From: Halorubrum sp. BV1
Lineage (GTDB): Archaea; Halobacteriota; Halobacteria; Halobacteriales; Haloferacaceae
Assembly: GCF_000746205.1 (NCBI RefSeq)
Contig: NZ_JQKV01000002.1
Span: 186,001-250,000, forward strand
Reading direction: 5' to 3'
Length of the DNA: 64,000 nt
Below, piece by piece: positions 24,456-32,645 of the stretch; within the stretch, counting starts at the first letter, position 1; each line of letters starts with the position of its first letter. Position numbers and translations under genes: made by a program. The notes beneath the pieces are model-generated. The model searched no databases and had not been told where the DNA came from. It saw nothing but the letters and a program-made list of their open reading frames with translations.

Positions 24456-25436
24456 ATGACCCGCGAACTGACCGAAATCACGGTCGTCGGAGGAGACAAG
24501 ACCGGACTCATCGCGCGGGTCACCTCCCTGCTGTTCGAGCGGGGAATCAACATCGAGGACTTAGACCAGGCGGTCCGGGAGGGGGTCTTCCGGATGACGA
24601 CCCGCGTCGACGCCTCGGAGCTGGAGACGTCGCGCGGCGAACTCCGCCGCGCGCTCGCCGAACTCGGCCGCGAACTCGATGTCGACATCCAGGTGCGGTT
24701 CCCGAGCGACCGCGACGCTCGCCGGATCGCGCTTTTGGTCACCAAGGAGACGCACGCGCCAGAGGCCCTCTTGGAGGCCGAGGCCAACGGCGAACTGGCC
24801 GACGATGGCGAGGCTGAGATCCCGGTCGTCATCGGCAACCGCGGGGACCTCCGGACGCTCGCGGAGCGGTACGACAAGCCCTTCTACGACGTCGGCGACG
24901 GCAACGGCAACACCGACGAGGAGCGCCTGCTCGATCTGTTGGCCGAGTACGACGTCGACCTCATCGCGCTGGCTCGGTACATGCGCATCTTATCGCCCGA
25001 GGTCGTCTTCCGGTATGAGGGCCGGATCATCAATGTCCACCCCTCGCTGTTGCCGGCGTTTCCCGGCGCGGAGGCGTACCGACAGGCGAAGGACGCGGGT
25101 GTCCGGATCGCGGGCGTCACCGCGCACTACGTGACGACCGATCTCGATCAGGGGCCGGTCATCGCACAGCGCGTCTTCGACGTCCCCGCCGGCGCGAGCG
25201 TCGAGGATATCAAGCGTCGCGGGCAGCCGCTCGAAGCCGACGTGCTTCTCGACGCCGTCCGGCTCCACCTCGCCGACGCAATCGCGATCCACCGCGGAAC
25301 GGTCCACGTCCGCGAAGACGTCGACGTCGACGCCCAACTCGGGCTCTCTCCCGCGGCCATCGACGCGAACCCCGAAGAGCCGGTCGACGGCGAACCGCTC
25401 TCGCGGCCCGAACCCGCAAAGACGGGCGACGACTGA
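24456..25436 (+). CDS. purU: Formyltetrahydrofolate deformylase
   Basis: Hydrolyses 10-formyltetrahydrofolate to formate and tetrahydrofolate, feeding formate-dependent purine steps. The 326-residue protein has an N-terminal ACT domain (TEITVVGGDKTGLIARVTSL, about 5-80) and a C-terminal formyl-hydrolase domain with INVHPSLLPAFPGA and GVTAHYVTTDLDQGPVI (catalytic Asn/His/Asp). The ATG is fixed by a textbook Shine-Dalgarno GGAGGTGATC at 24441-24450, 5 bp upstream, complementary to the 16S rRNA tail. About 45 acidic residues extend the C-terminus. Family clear; the annotation rests on the ACT fusion. Confidence 0.92.
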   Translation: MTRELTEITVVGGDKTGLIARVTSLLFERGINIEDLDQAVREGVFRMTTRVDASELETSRGELRRALAELGRELDVDIQVRFPSDRDARRIALLVTKETHAPEALLEAEANGELADDGEAEIPVVIGNRGDLRTLAERYDKPFYDVGDGNGNTDEERLLDLLAEYDVDLIALARYMRILSPEVVFRYEGRIINVHPSLLPAFPGAEAYRQAKDAGVRIAGVTAHYVTTDLDQGPVIAQRVFDVPAGASVEDIKRRGQPLEADVLLDAVRLHLADAIAIHRGTVHVREDVDVDAQLGLSPAAIDANPEEPVDGEPLSRPEPAKTGDD

Positions 25437-25555
25437 CGACACAGACCGCGGTGGGTGGCCCGCTGACCGGTACGTGACGCGGTGCGCCCACGGCATCGCC
25501 CGCCCACCATTTGCGGGATGGTAGCTCTCGGCACGTCCGGCTGCGTGAACCGCCC

Positions 25556-25564
25556 GGTTTATCC
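25556..25564 (+). promoter_or_regulatory. TATA-like element of the CMP-kinase-like gene
   Basis: GGTTTATCC lies 26-34 bp before the ATG at 25590, implying a leaderless or near-leaderless transcript. Confidence 0.45.
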
Positions 25565-25589
25565 GCCCACCCGTCGTCACGGCGCGTGT

Positions 25590-26201
25590 ATGAGTGGAAC
25601 CCCGGAAGTGGACCGCGAGATCGATGGAAACCTGTTCGTCACCGTCTCGGGGCCGCCGGGATGTGGGGCGACGACCCTCGTCGAGGGGCTCGCGGCGGCG
25701 CTCGACTGCGGGTACGTCTCCGGCGGCGAACTGTTCCGCGAGATCGCGGCCGAACGGGATATGAGCCTCTCACAGCTGATCGCGAAGACCGGCGAGTCCG
25801 AGGACATCGACCGGGCGCTCGACCGGCGGCTCCGGACGATAGCCGAGAAGTGGGGTGCCTCGAACAAGCCGTTCGTGCTCGAATCGCGACTCGCCGGCTG
25901 GATTGCCGGCAACCGCGCCGACGTTCGGATCTGGCTCGACGCCCCCGACGAGGTGCGGGCCGATCGAACCACGAGCCGGGAGGAGATGACCTCCGAGATG
26001 CAGGTCCGCGAGGTGATAGAGGAGACGCGGTACAAGTCGTATTACGGGATCGATCTGTCGGACCGGTCCATCTACGACCTCGCGATCAACACGGGCCGGT
26101 GGGACGCCGAAACGACGCTCGACATCGCGCTCGCCGCGATCGACGGGTACGACATCGAGACGGACGAAGGGGCGTTCGACACGCCCGACTTCGAGATCTG
26201 A
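25590..26201 (+). CDS. Cytidylate-kinase-like P-loop protein
   Basis: A 203-residue protein of the archaeal CMP-kinase type. It has FVTVSGPPGCGATTLVEGLA (about 16-35), YVSGGELFREIAAERDMSL, IDRALDRRL, an ESRLAGWIAGN core, and the lid Arg pair in ADRTTSREE. The P-loop reads GPPGCGATT: the usual Lys of GxGKS/T is replaced by Ala. Haloarchaea often carry two such proteins, one with intact GKS, so this may be a divergent paralogue that is catalytically altered or has another substrate. The start is supported by a TATA-like element. Confidence 0.8.
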   Translation: MSGTPEVDREIDGNLFVTVSGPPGCGATTLVEGLAAALDCGYVSGGELFREIAAERDMSLSQLIAKTGESEDIDRALDRRLRTIAEKWGASNKPFVLESRLAGWIAGNRADVRIWLDAPDEVRADRTTSREEMTSEMQVREVIEETRYKSYYGIDLSDRSIYDLAINTGRWDAETTLDIALAAIDGYDIETDEGAFDTPDFEI

Positions 26202-26596
26202 GGTCGACGCCGCAGGCCGGTCCGACGGTCGCCACCCTCACAGCGTGCGGACCTGATCGACTCCGACCGTTCCAAGGGCCGCGTACGGGTCCGGGAAGCA
26301 GCCGACCGTCGCATCCTCCGCCGTGTTCGTCGGCTCGTAGTGGTCGCGCCCGTGTTCGTCCGTGTGGTCGAAAAAAGAACATCCCGACGACGTCGACACC
26401 GTGAGCGCCCGTCTCCAGTTACGGCAGGATCATGTCCCCGAGCACGTAGTCGACGGTCTGTCCGTCATCGCGAAGGCGTGCGCCACCTTCATAGCCGACT
26501 CACGCCGAGCGCGGTGTTCGGTCTCCGGACACCGGCAGCGTTCCCCGGCGTCTGTGACGATCTCTGGGCGGCGCTGTCCGGTTTGCTCTTAAGGCG
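26202..26596. other. Gene-poor stretch with decayed minus-strand reading frames
   Basis: No intact gene. On the minus strand two start-less open stretches look like decayed coding DNA: 26238-26429 (64 codons, containing FFDHTDEHGRDHYEP and FPDPYAALGTVG) and 26419-26499 (27 codons, ending in VDYVLGDMILP and a stop). Their composition is protein-like and acidic, as in this genome, but each is interrupted. No promoter or known family is recognised. Confidence 0.4.
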
Positions 26597-26758
26597 TTAG
26601 ATCACGACCGAGCCGAACGGGTGCGCCGACGATTCGGCGGTCCAGACGGGACTCGTCTCGACGTCGACGAGCGAAATCAGGTCGTCGTCGTAGTGGGAGA
26701 CGAGCAGGCGGTCGCCGACGCGGGTCGCGACGAGTCCCGGTGCCGGGTCGCGACCGGT
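26597..26758 (-). pseudogene. C-terminal remnant of a beta-propeller-type protein
   Basis: 53 open codons with no start codon, ending at a TAA (26597-26599). The sequence LVATRVGDRLLVSHYDDDLI followed by SLVDVETSPVW and HPFGSV resembles the last blade of YVTN/PQQ-type beta-propellers. It lies 7 bp beyond the cupin gene on the same strand, so it is probably the tail of a once larger gene whose front was lost by deletion. Confidence 0.5.
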
Positions 26759-26765
26759 TCACACC

Positions 26766-27104
26766 TCACTTCTGCCAGTCGGCGTTCGCCCGCGGCGGCG
26801 CGAAGATGTCGTAGCCGACGACGGTCTCGTCGCCGCGGTTGAGCGCGGCGTGGGGCTCGCCGCCCGGGATGACGTACGTGTCGCCGGGCTCGACGACGAG
26901 GTCCTCCCCGTCGACCACGAACGTCGCCGTCCCCTCGACGATCACGCCGATCTGCTCGTGGTGGTGGTCGTGTTCGGGAACTTTCTCGTCCGGCTCGATC
27001 ACGAACCGCTGGATACTCGTCTCCTCGCCGACGGCACCCTGCGTGAGGAAGACACCCTCCACGGCCTCGGTCGCCTCGACGTCCTCGTCTGGTATGACGT
27101 CCAT
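26766..27104 (-). CDS. Single-domain cupin protein
   Basis: A 112-residue cupin. Motif 1 is PEHDHHHEQIGVIVEGTATF (metal-binding His and Glu, about 43-62) and motif 2 is PGDTYVIPGGEPHAALN (last His ligand). Such small cupins bind a metal and act as sugar, amino-acid or quercetin-type oxygenases, or only as sensors; nothing here decides. It lies 88 bp downstream of the YcaO gene on the same strand, so it may be co-expressed with it, and is followed by the beta-propeller remnant. Confidence 0.85.
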   Translation of the reverse strand: MDVIPDEDVEATEAVEGVFLTQGAVGEETSIQRFVIEPDEKVPEHDHHHEQIGVIVEGTATFVVDGEDLVVEPGDTYVIPGGEPHAALNRGDETVVGYDIFAPPRANADWQK

Positions 27105-27192
27105 AGTTGCCGGGCGACCGCGAGCGGCTTAAACCGGGGGGATGGGGCAAGCTGTGGGGACGAGGAACGCCGCCCGCCGATCGCCGCCCGCC

Positions 27193-28899
27193 TCACGGAA
27201 ACGGATGGTACTCGTTGTCGAGATCCGGCTCGAACCCCATCGACCGCGGGACGTCGCTGGCGCGGTCGCCGAAGAACGGCTCTCCCGTAAAGAGCGGCTG
27301 TGCCCCGGGGACGAGCACGCGGACCGCCTCGAATCCGAGCGCGGCGAGGTCGCGCGTCGTGACTCGCGCGACGTACGGGTCGAGGTCGACCGCCTCGACG
27401 CGCTCGACGACGGCCGACAGCTCCGCCGCTCCCGACGCCGTCTCTTCTCCGAGCGACGCGGCCGCGACGGTCGCGTCCGGATCGAAGAACGCCCGGGTCT
27501 CGTCCGGGAAGTCCGCGTGGCGACCGATCGCCGCCCCCTGCTCGGCCGCCGCCTCCTCGCCCATCGACCGGAGCTCGGTCCAGTTCTGGAGCGCCTCCGC
27601 GAGCGCGCTCCGCGCTGCGGCGACCGGGTCGAGGTCGGCTCCGGAGCCGGCGGCGAATCGGGGCCAGTCGCCCTCGCGGTGGACCCCCACGGCGACGACG
27701 GGAACGTCGACGTCGGCGGTCACGAGGAGCGGCGTCACGGCGAGCGACTCGGCGCGGGCGCGCTTCTCGAGTTCCGCGAACTCGGCGTCGTCGACCGCCA
27801 GCCCCAGCGGATCCGCCGTCGAGTACCAACTCGTCATCGTCGCGTCGCGCTCTATCACCTCGTAGAGGCCCGACAGCGCCGCCTCGGGGCCGGTGTTCCC
27901 GAGTCCGAGCCCGGTCGTGATCGCGGGGCGGTATCGGTTCTCCGGCGGAGGAAAGTGGACGAACTCCGCCGGGAGGCTCGCCGTTTCGCCCGTCGCGAGG
28001 TTCGCTCCGGTCGCCCACGGGAGCCGGTCGCCGCGGGCGTATTCGGCCGCGTCATCGGGGCGGACGAACGCGTCCGGAGGGACGGGGTTCGGGACGTTCC
28101 CGGCGGTGGCGTGCGTGAACGCCGCCTCGCGGTAGACGCCCGCGGCGTAGCGCTCCAGCCCCTCGCCGAGCGCCTTCATGAACGCGGCGTCCCAGCCCGC
28201 GGCGACGCCCCCGCCGAACTCGGCCGCGCGCTCGTCGGAGAATCCGGTCGTGTCGGCGACGCGGGCGACGTAGTACGGCACCGGGAACGACGCCTGCTCG
28301 CCCACGTCCGCGATCGGCCCGACCCTGGAATCGACCGCGCGCTCGGCGGCGTCGAGCGCGGCCGAGAGCGACCGCCCCTCGCCCTCCCGCGGGAGCGCGT
28401 CGCCCGGCTCGTCGCCACAGTCGCATCCGGGGACGGGCAGGAGCGTCCGCTCGCCGCCGAACGCCTCCCCGCCCGACACTTCGACGACCGTGTCCGCGAC
28501 CGGGTCCCCGGAGAGCCGGCGGACGACACGGCGGCCGGCCAGCGCCCCGGCGTACCGGACGGCCGACCGCGTTCCGCGCGTCTCTGTCGCCGGTTCGGCG
28601 TCGCCGCTCGCCACGCGGGCGCGGAGACAGTCGTAGCAGGTCGTCTCGAAGACGGTGACCGCGGCGTCGACCGCGTCGAGCGGAACGCCGCCGACGCCGC
28701 CGACCTCCACCGCGACCCACCGATCGAGACGGTCGTTCGCGGCCGCGAACGTCTCAGACCCCGCGGTGTCGACGACGACGGCGAGGTCGAACCCGTCCAA
28801 AAGGCCCGCCTCGACGGGCATCACGTTCACGTCGACGTCGCCGAGCGCAGCTTCGACCGCGTCGACCGCCGGCCCCTCGCCGACCAGTCCGATGTCCAT
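27193..28899 (-). CDS. YcaO-domain protein with N-terminal zinc-binding partner domain
   Basis: A 568-residue protein. Residues 1-170 resemble the E1-like/partner domain of azoline cyclodehydratases, with two cysteine pairs, ETTCYDCLRA (about C88/C91) and PVPGCDCGD (about C159/C161), likely binding zinc. The YcaO domain follows, with the ATP/Mg-binding Glu triplets ALGEGLERYAAG, LYEVIERDA and ALAEALQNW. The C-terminus ends EYHPFP, like the Pro-rich tails of YcaO cyclodehydratases. YcaO enzymes phosphorylate peptide backbones to make azolines or thioamides. No precursor peptide, dehydrogenase or TfuA gene is adjacent. ATG 28899 was chosen because MDIGLVGEG starts the conserved region. Confidence 0.85.
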   Translation of the reverse strand: MDIGLVGEGPAVDAVEAALGDVDVNVMPVEAGLLDGFDLAVVVDTAGSETFAAANDRLDRWVAVEVGGVGGVPLDAVDAAVTVFETTCYDCLRARVASGDAEPATETRGTRSAVRYAGALAGRRVVRRLSGDPVADTVVEVSGGEAFGGERTLLPVPGCDCGDEPGDALPREGEGRSLSAALDAAERAVDSRVGPIADVGEQASFPVPYYVARVADTTGFSDERAAEFGGGVAAGWDAAFMKALGEGLERYAAGVYREAAFTHATAGNVPNPVPPDAFVRPDDAAEYARGDRLPWATGANLATGETASLPAEFVHFPPPENRYRPAITTGLGLGNTGPEAALSGLYEVIERDATMTSWYSTADPLGLAVDDAEFAELEKRARAESLAVTPLLVTADVDVPVVAVGVHREGDWPRFAAGSGADLDPVAAARSALAEALQNWTELRSMGEEAAAEQGAAIGRHADFPDETRAFFDPDATVAAASLGEETASGAAELSAVVERVEAVDLDPYVARVTTRDLAALGFEAVRVLVPGAQPLFTGEPFFGDRASDVPRSMGFEPDLDNEYHPFP

Positions 28900-28999
28900 A
28901 CCCCTCCCGACGCGACAGGGAGGAAAAAAGCCGCGGGTGGTTCCGGAAGTGGTGCTGGGAACCGGACGAGCGGGCACGGGACGAGACGATTCCGCGTGG

Positions 29000-29662
29000 T
29001 CACGCCGCCTCGCTCGCCGCGGACGGCCGCCGATCGCAGAGCAGCGCGACCGCCATCCGGCGGGCCGCGTACGCGATGGCGTTTGCGACGTGGAGCGCGA
29101 CGAGCACGCCGACCACTCCGAGCGGGACCGCGATCAGGGCCTCGGGAAGCGTGTCGATCGACCACGTGACCGGCTCGCCGTTCACCTCGCCGAACTCGGC
29201 GGCGTACGGATACCGGAGCGGTGCGGTCACGAGCGGGAAGGCGTTCGCGAGGAGGAACACCGGCGCAAACGCGAGCAGGGCGACCCAGAACTTCAGCGAG
29301 AGGAAGCCGAGGCTCCGCCACGTCGACGGTGCGTCGACGTACCGCCTGAGTCCCGCGAGCGTCCCACCCCCGCCGTCAGAGAGGTCGTCGGGGCGCGGCA
29401 GGTCGGTCCCCAAGAGCGCGTTCGCGAGAGACCGCTCGACGCCGGCGAGCAGCCGGGCTCCGATGAGCGTCGCGAACAGGAGCGCGAATCCGACTAAGAC
29501 GACCGAAAGCACGAGCCCGAACCCGACGCCGACGGTCACGAGCACCGAGTAGACGAACCCGAGCGGGACCGCGATCAGGAGGTACAGGAGGTGCCGATAC
29601 GTCCTGCTGTCGGCGGCGACGCCGATCACCGGGAGCGTAGAGAGGGGCCGGAGGGAGGCCAT
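29000..29662 (-). CDS. Sensor-domain membrane protein
   Basis: A 220-residue integral membrane protein with about four transmembrane helices: AVPLGFVYSVLVTVGVGFGL and VVLVGFALLFATLIGARLL near the N-terminus, then LSLKFWVALLAFAPVFLLAN and VPLGVVGVLVALHVANAIAY near the C-terminus. The pattern matches the putative-sensor domain found in front of histidine kinases and as stand-alone proteins in archaea and actinobacteria. Here no kinase domain is attached. ATG 29662 (MASLRPL) is preferred to 29680. Confidence 0.75.
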   Translation of the reverse strand: MASLRPLSTLPVIGVAADSRTYRHLLYLLIAVPLGFVYSVLVTVGVGFGLVLSVVLVGFALLFATLIGARLLAGVERSLANALLGTDLPRPDDLSDGGGGTLAGLRRYVDAPSTWRSLGFLSLKFWVALLAFAPVFLLANAFPLVTAPLRYPYAAEFGEVNGEPVTWSIDTLPEALIAVPLGVVGVLVALHVANAIAYAARRMAVALLCDRRPSAASEAA

Positions 29663-29761
29663 ATGCGGCCGGAACCGCACCCGGGAGCGACATAAATCGG
29701 TCGGCCGAAGCGACGGCGCGGCGACACGCGGCGACCGCGTCCACCGCGTCGAGAGGGCGTC

Positions 29762-30073
29762 TCAGCCGATGAAAAAGTCGACGGCGTTCCCCGTCGACTG
29801 TCCCTTGTACAGCTCCGAGTAGCCGCAGTTCGCACACGATACCACCTGGAACGTACGGTTCTGCACGTCGAACATCTTGGTGAGGCCGGTGCCGCTCGTC
29901 GCGATCTCGTCGACCTCGATCTCCGTGCCGCCGCACTTCGGACAGCCGCTCGCGTCGTCGCCGAGTCCCGTGGCCTCCGGGTCGGCTCGGTCGTCGGACT
30001 GCTCGATCGCGTTCTCCGCGTCGTTTCCGAAGACGGAGTACTCCGTCTCGTCGTCGTCGTTCTGGGAGGGCAT
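29762..30073 (-). CDS. Zn-ribbon nucleic-acid-binding protein (COG3478/DUF2082-like)
   Basis: A 103-residue protein: an acidic N-terminal half (about 1-42), then a zinc ribbon with CPKCGG (about C44/C47) and SCANCGYSELYKG (about C79/C82). The block between, EIATSGTGLTKMFDVQNRTF, and the end AVDFFIG are conserved in the predicted nucleic-acid-binding Zn-ribbon family. The ribbon resembles those of transcription factor S and RNA polymerase subunits, but the catalytic acidic loop of TFS is absent. It is divergent from the next gene. Confidence 0.82.
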   Translation of the reverse strand: MPSQNDDDETEYSVFGNDAENAIEQSDDRADPEATGLGDDASGCPKCGGTEIEVDEIATSGTGLTKMFDVQNRTFQVVSCANCGYSELYKGQSTGNAVDFFIG

Positions 30074-30209
30074 CGTCGGAAACCTCTCTGGCCACCGATA
30101 AACCCCTTGTGGCCGCTCGTGTGACGGACGCGGAACTGCTGGTCGACCGTCGCCGCGTCGAGCCCGGCAACACTTATTACGTATCATGACAGACGTTACC
30201 ACGCACAGA

Positions 30210-30554
30210 ATGTTCGAGCGATTTTCGAGCGGCTACTATCTGGGGGAACTGTACGTGGAGCCCCACGACGGCGAGCGGGCCGTCATCCAGCGGGTCGACC
30301 ACGAGCGCGTCAACGAGCAGCTGTACGCCGACGGCGACGGAGTAGAGCGACTCGACGCTCCGCTCGTGATGAAACTCGACGGCGGCCACATACCGGTGAC
30401 CGGCGACGACGACGTGCCGAGCGGAACGCTCGCGCTCCCGCGAGAACTCGCCGACGAGGCCCTCCCGGACCGTCGGAACGTGCTCTTGGCCGACGCCGAC
30501 CGCGCAGAGACGCTCCTCCGATGGGAGGGTTGGGAGCCGTTCGCGAACGCGTGA
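30210..30554 (+). CDS. Small conserved haloarchaeal protein (DUF5802-like)
   Basis: A 114-residue protein starting MFERFSSGYYLGELYVEPHD, a haloarchaea-only family of unknown function, beta-rich in the first half. An upstream in-frame ATG at 30186 exists, but a TATA-like CTTATTACG lies about 30-38 bp before 30210, so the shorter start is preferred. It is convergent with the 5'-nucleotidase gene. Confidence 0.78.
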   Translation: MFERFSSGYYLGELYVEPHDGERAVIQRVDHERVNEQLYADGDGVERLDAPLVMKLDGGHIPVTGDDDVPSGTLALPRELADEALPDRRNVLLADADRAETLLRWEGWEPFANA

Positions 30555-30587
30555 GGTCGGAACCCCGTCGCACGGCTCCCCCGCTCG

Positions 30588-32057
30588 CTACCGGTCCCCG
30601 CCGGTGATCGCCGACGCCGACCGCCTGCCGCGGATCTCGATCCGCCCCTCGATAGCCGGGTCGATTCCCTCCGAGCGGGCGTACGCGGCGAGCGCCTCGT
30701 ACTGGATCGGGCCCTCGTCGACTCGGTGGCGCTGTGCGAGCGTCGGAAACTCGTGTTCGGAGTGCAACAGGTACTCGGAGACGGCGACCGTGTACCGCCG
30801 CTCGGGGTCGATCGGCTCGCCGCCGACGGTCGCCTCCGCGATCAGGTCGGCGTCGGCGTCCCAGACCACGCGCGCGTTCGAGACGTGGCCGTGCCACCAG
30901 TCGTCCTCGCCGAAGTCGACGTCCGGCGCGGCCATCTCGCGGAACACGTCGTGAAGCTCCGCGCCGGTCACGGACGCGAGCACGACCGGCTCCTCGAACG
31001 GGATCAGGCTGATCAGATCGGCCTTCGTCACCGCGCCCGCGAGCGGATCGCCTTGCCGGAGTCCGCCGGCGTTCGACAGTCCAACGTCGGCGTCGAGCGC
31101 CCACCGGAACGCGTCGGCGACGACGTTTCCGGCGCGGCACTCCCCGCCGTGGACGACCGGACCCGTTCGCTCTATCGGCTCGTCGACACGGTCGACCACC
31201 TCGCCGAGGTCGGCCGCGGCCATCCGCTCGTCGAGGGCGGCCGCGAGGCCCTCGACCGGGTCCGCGCCGTCCGGATCGTGGAGCGTCGCGGTCGGAACGC
31301 CGGTCGGGATGCCGGCGCTGCCGAACTCGATTTCCGCGACTGTCTCGCCGTTGACGCCGGGGCGGACCAGCCGCGTGCCCCCGACGACCTCGTTGCGCCG
31401 GCTGTGGACGTGTCCACCGAGGACCGCGTCGACGTCGAGTTCGCGCGCGAGGTCGTCGTCACCCGCCCCGAGGTGCGAGAGGACGACCGTGTGATCGAGC
31501 GAGGATGCAGCCGCGCCGTCCGCTCCGCCGGCGACCGTTCCGTCCGCTCCGCCGGCGATCGCCGCTCGCATCTCGGCGATCGCGTCGCGGGCGGCGGTCA
31601 CGGGATCGTCGAAGGACAAGTCGGCGGCCATCGGGTTCAGCGAACTCGTCGCGGGGTCGGTGACGCCGACGAACCCGATCGTCGCGTCTCCGACCGCGAG
31701 CGTCGTCCACGGGACGACGCCCTCCGAGCGGCCGAACGGCTCCCCGTCCTCGTCGCGGACGTTCGCGGAGACGAAGGTGGCCGGGGCATCGGCGACGAGC
31801 CCGCGGAGCGCGTCGGGTCCATAATCAAACTCGTGATTGCCGAACGTGTCGAGCGCCGTGTCGGTCGCGGCGTAGAAGTCGACGATCTGCCGGCCGGTCG
31901 CGACCAGCGAGAGAACGCCGGGCGCGGTCGTGTCGCCGGTCGCGACGACCGCGGCGTCAGGGCCCGAGAGCGCGCGGATCCGTCCGGCGAGGCGGGCCGC
32001 TCGCTCGGGGACGTCGAAGACGTTCTCGATGTCGGAGTAGTGGACGAGACGAGCCAT
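30588..32057 (-). CDS. 5'-nucleotidase/2',3'-cyclic phosphatase family metallophosphoesterase
   Basis: A 489-residue two-domain enzyme. The N-terminal calcineurin-like domain has VHYSDIENVF, VATGDTTAPG, FGNHEFDYG (about 93-101) and GGHVHSRR, which hold the dinuclear metal ligands. The C-terminal domain, from about 290, has the substrate-binding SNAGGLRQGDPLAGAVTKAD and the stacking region near the end. Bacterial relatives are periplasmic with a signal peptide; this one has none, so it is probably cytoplasmic, and the first Asp-x-His is DIE rather than DxH. A palindromic TATA region lies at 32084-32098. Confidence 0.88.
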   Translation of the reverse strand: MARLVHYSDIENVFDVPERAARLAGRIRALSGPDAAVVATGDTTAPGVLSLVATGRQIVDFYAATDTALDTFGNHEFDYGPDALRGLVADAPATFVSANVRDEDGEPFGRSEGVVPWTTLAVGDATIGFVGVTDPATSSLNPMAADLSFDDPVTAARDAIAEMRAAIAGGADGTVAGGADGAAASSLDHTVVLSHLGAGDDDLARELDVDAVLGGHVHSRRNEVVGGTRLVRPGVNGETVAEIEFGSAGIPTGVPTATLHDPDGADPVEGLAAALDERMAAADLGEVVDRVDEPIERTGPVVHGGECRAGNVVADAFRWALDADVGLSNAGGLRQGDPLAGAVTKADLISLIPFEEPVVLASVTGAELHDVFREMAAPDVDFGEDDWWHGHVSNARVVWDADADLIAEATVGGEPIDPERRYTVAVSEYLLHSEHEFPTLAQRHRVDEGPIQYEALAAYARSEGIDPAIEGRIEIRGRRSASAITGGDR

Positions 32058-32083
32058 TCGCTGATCGAGCGAACGGGAGAGCG

Positions 32084-32098
32084 GCGCTTAAAAAGCGC
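32084..32098 (-). promoter_or_regulatory. Palindromic TATA region of the nucleotidase gene
   Basis: GCGCTT-AAA-AAGCGC is a perfect inverted repeat containing a TATA-like T/A run 27-41 bp before the ATG at 32057. A regulator binding here would directly block TATA-box recognition. Confidence 0.4.
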
Positions 32099-32153
32099 GG
32101 AGCCGGCGAACGGGGGGTGATCCACGGTCGCACACCCGCCGGATATTGAAAGC

Positions 32154-32161
32154 GCTTTTAT
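32154..32161 (+). promoter_or_regulatory. TATA-like element of the ribosomal operon
   Basis: GCTTTTAT lies about 115 bp before the rpl7ae ATG, so transcription would begin near 32185 and give a leader of about 90 nt, exceptional among the mostly leaderless genes here. Confidence 0.45.
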
Positions 32162-32196
32162 GGATGTCCGGATTACGTCGGGTCACAGCCTCTGTG

Positions 32197-32252
32197 GGGT
32201 TGATGATGTGCCGTTCCGTTAGGGACCGACCACGGGACGGGCACGCGAGCCC
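32197..32252 (+). promoter_or_regulatory. Kink-turn-like stem-loop in the rpl7ae leader
   Basis: An upper helix GTGCCGTTCC (32208-32217) pairs with GGGAC-G-GGCAC (32234-32244, one bulged G). A lower helix pairs GGG (32197-32199) with CCC (32250-32252). Between them the long strand reads UUGAUGA (32200-32206) and the short strand CGAG (32246-32249), allowing tandem G.A pairs after a 3-nt bulge, the kink-turn pattern apart from one extra G. L7Ae binds kink-turns and represses its own mRNA in other archaea. Confidence 0.5.
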
Positions 32253-32276
32253 ACACGGAGGAGAGGAGACCAACAT

Positions 32277-32639
32277 ATGCCCGTTTACGTAGACTACGAA
32301 ACCCCAGCCGACCTCGCCGAGCGATCCCTTGAGGCGCTCGAGGTCGCCCGAGACACCGGTACCGTGAAGAAAGGAACCAACGAGACCACGAAAGCCGTCG
32401 AGCGCGGCAACGCCGACCTCGTCGTCGTCGCCGAGGACGTCTCTCCCGAGGAGATCGTGATGCACCTCCCCGAACTCGCAGACGAGAAGGGTATTCCGGT
32501 CGTCTTCGTCGACACCCAAGACGAGGTCGGACAGGCCGCGGGACTCGAGGTCGGCTCGGCCGCCGCCGCCGTCGTCGACGCCGGTGACGCCGACGACGAC
32601 GTCGAGGACATCGGCGAGAAGGTCGCGGAGCTTCGATAG
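32277..32639 (+). CDS. rpl7ae: Ribosomal protein L7Ae
   Basis: A 120-residue kink-turn-binding protein, part of the large ribosomal subunit, box C/D and H/ACA RNPs and archaeal RNase P. Conserved RNA-binding residues are in GTVKKGTNETTKAVERG (about 29-45), the ADLVVVAEDVSPEEIVMHLP core, and the loop of VGQAAGLEVGSAAA. A Shine-Dalgarno-like GGAGGAGAGGAG lies at 32256-32267. It heads the rpl7ae-rps28e-rpl24e-ndk operon. Its leader contains a kink-turn-like structure, so autoregulation is likely. Confidence 0.97.
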   Translation: MPVYVDYETPADLAERSLEALEVARDTGTVKKGTNETTKAVERGNADLVVVAEDVSPEEIVMHLPELADEKGIPVVFVDTQDEVGQAAGLEVGSAAAAVVDAGDADDDVEDIGEKVAELR

Positions 32640-32645
32640 TCACCC

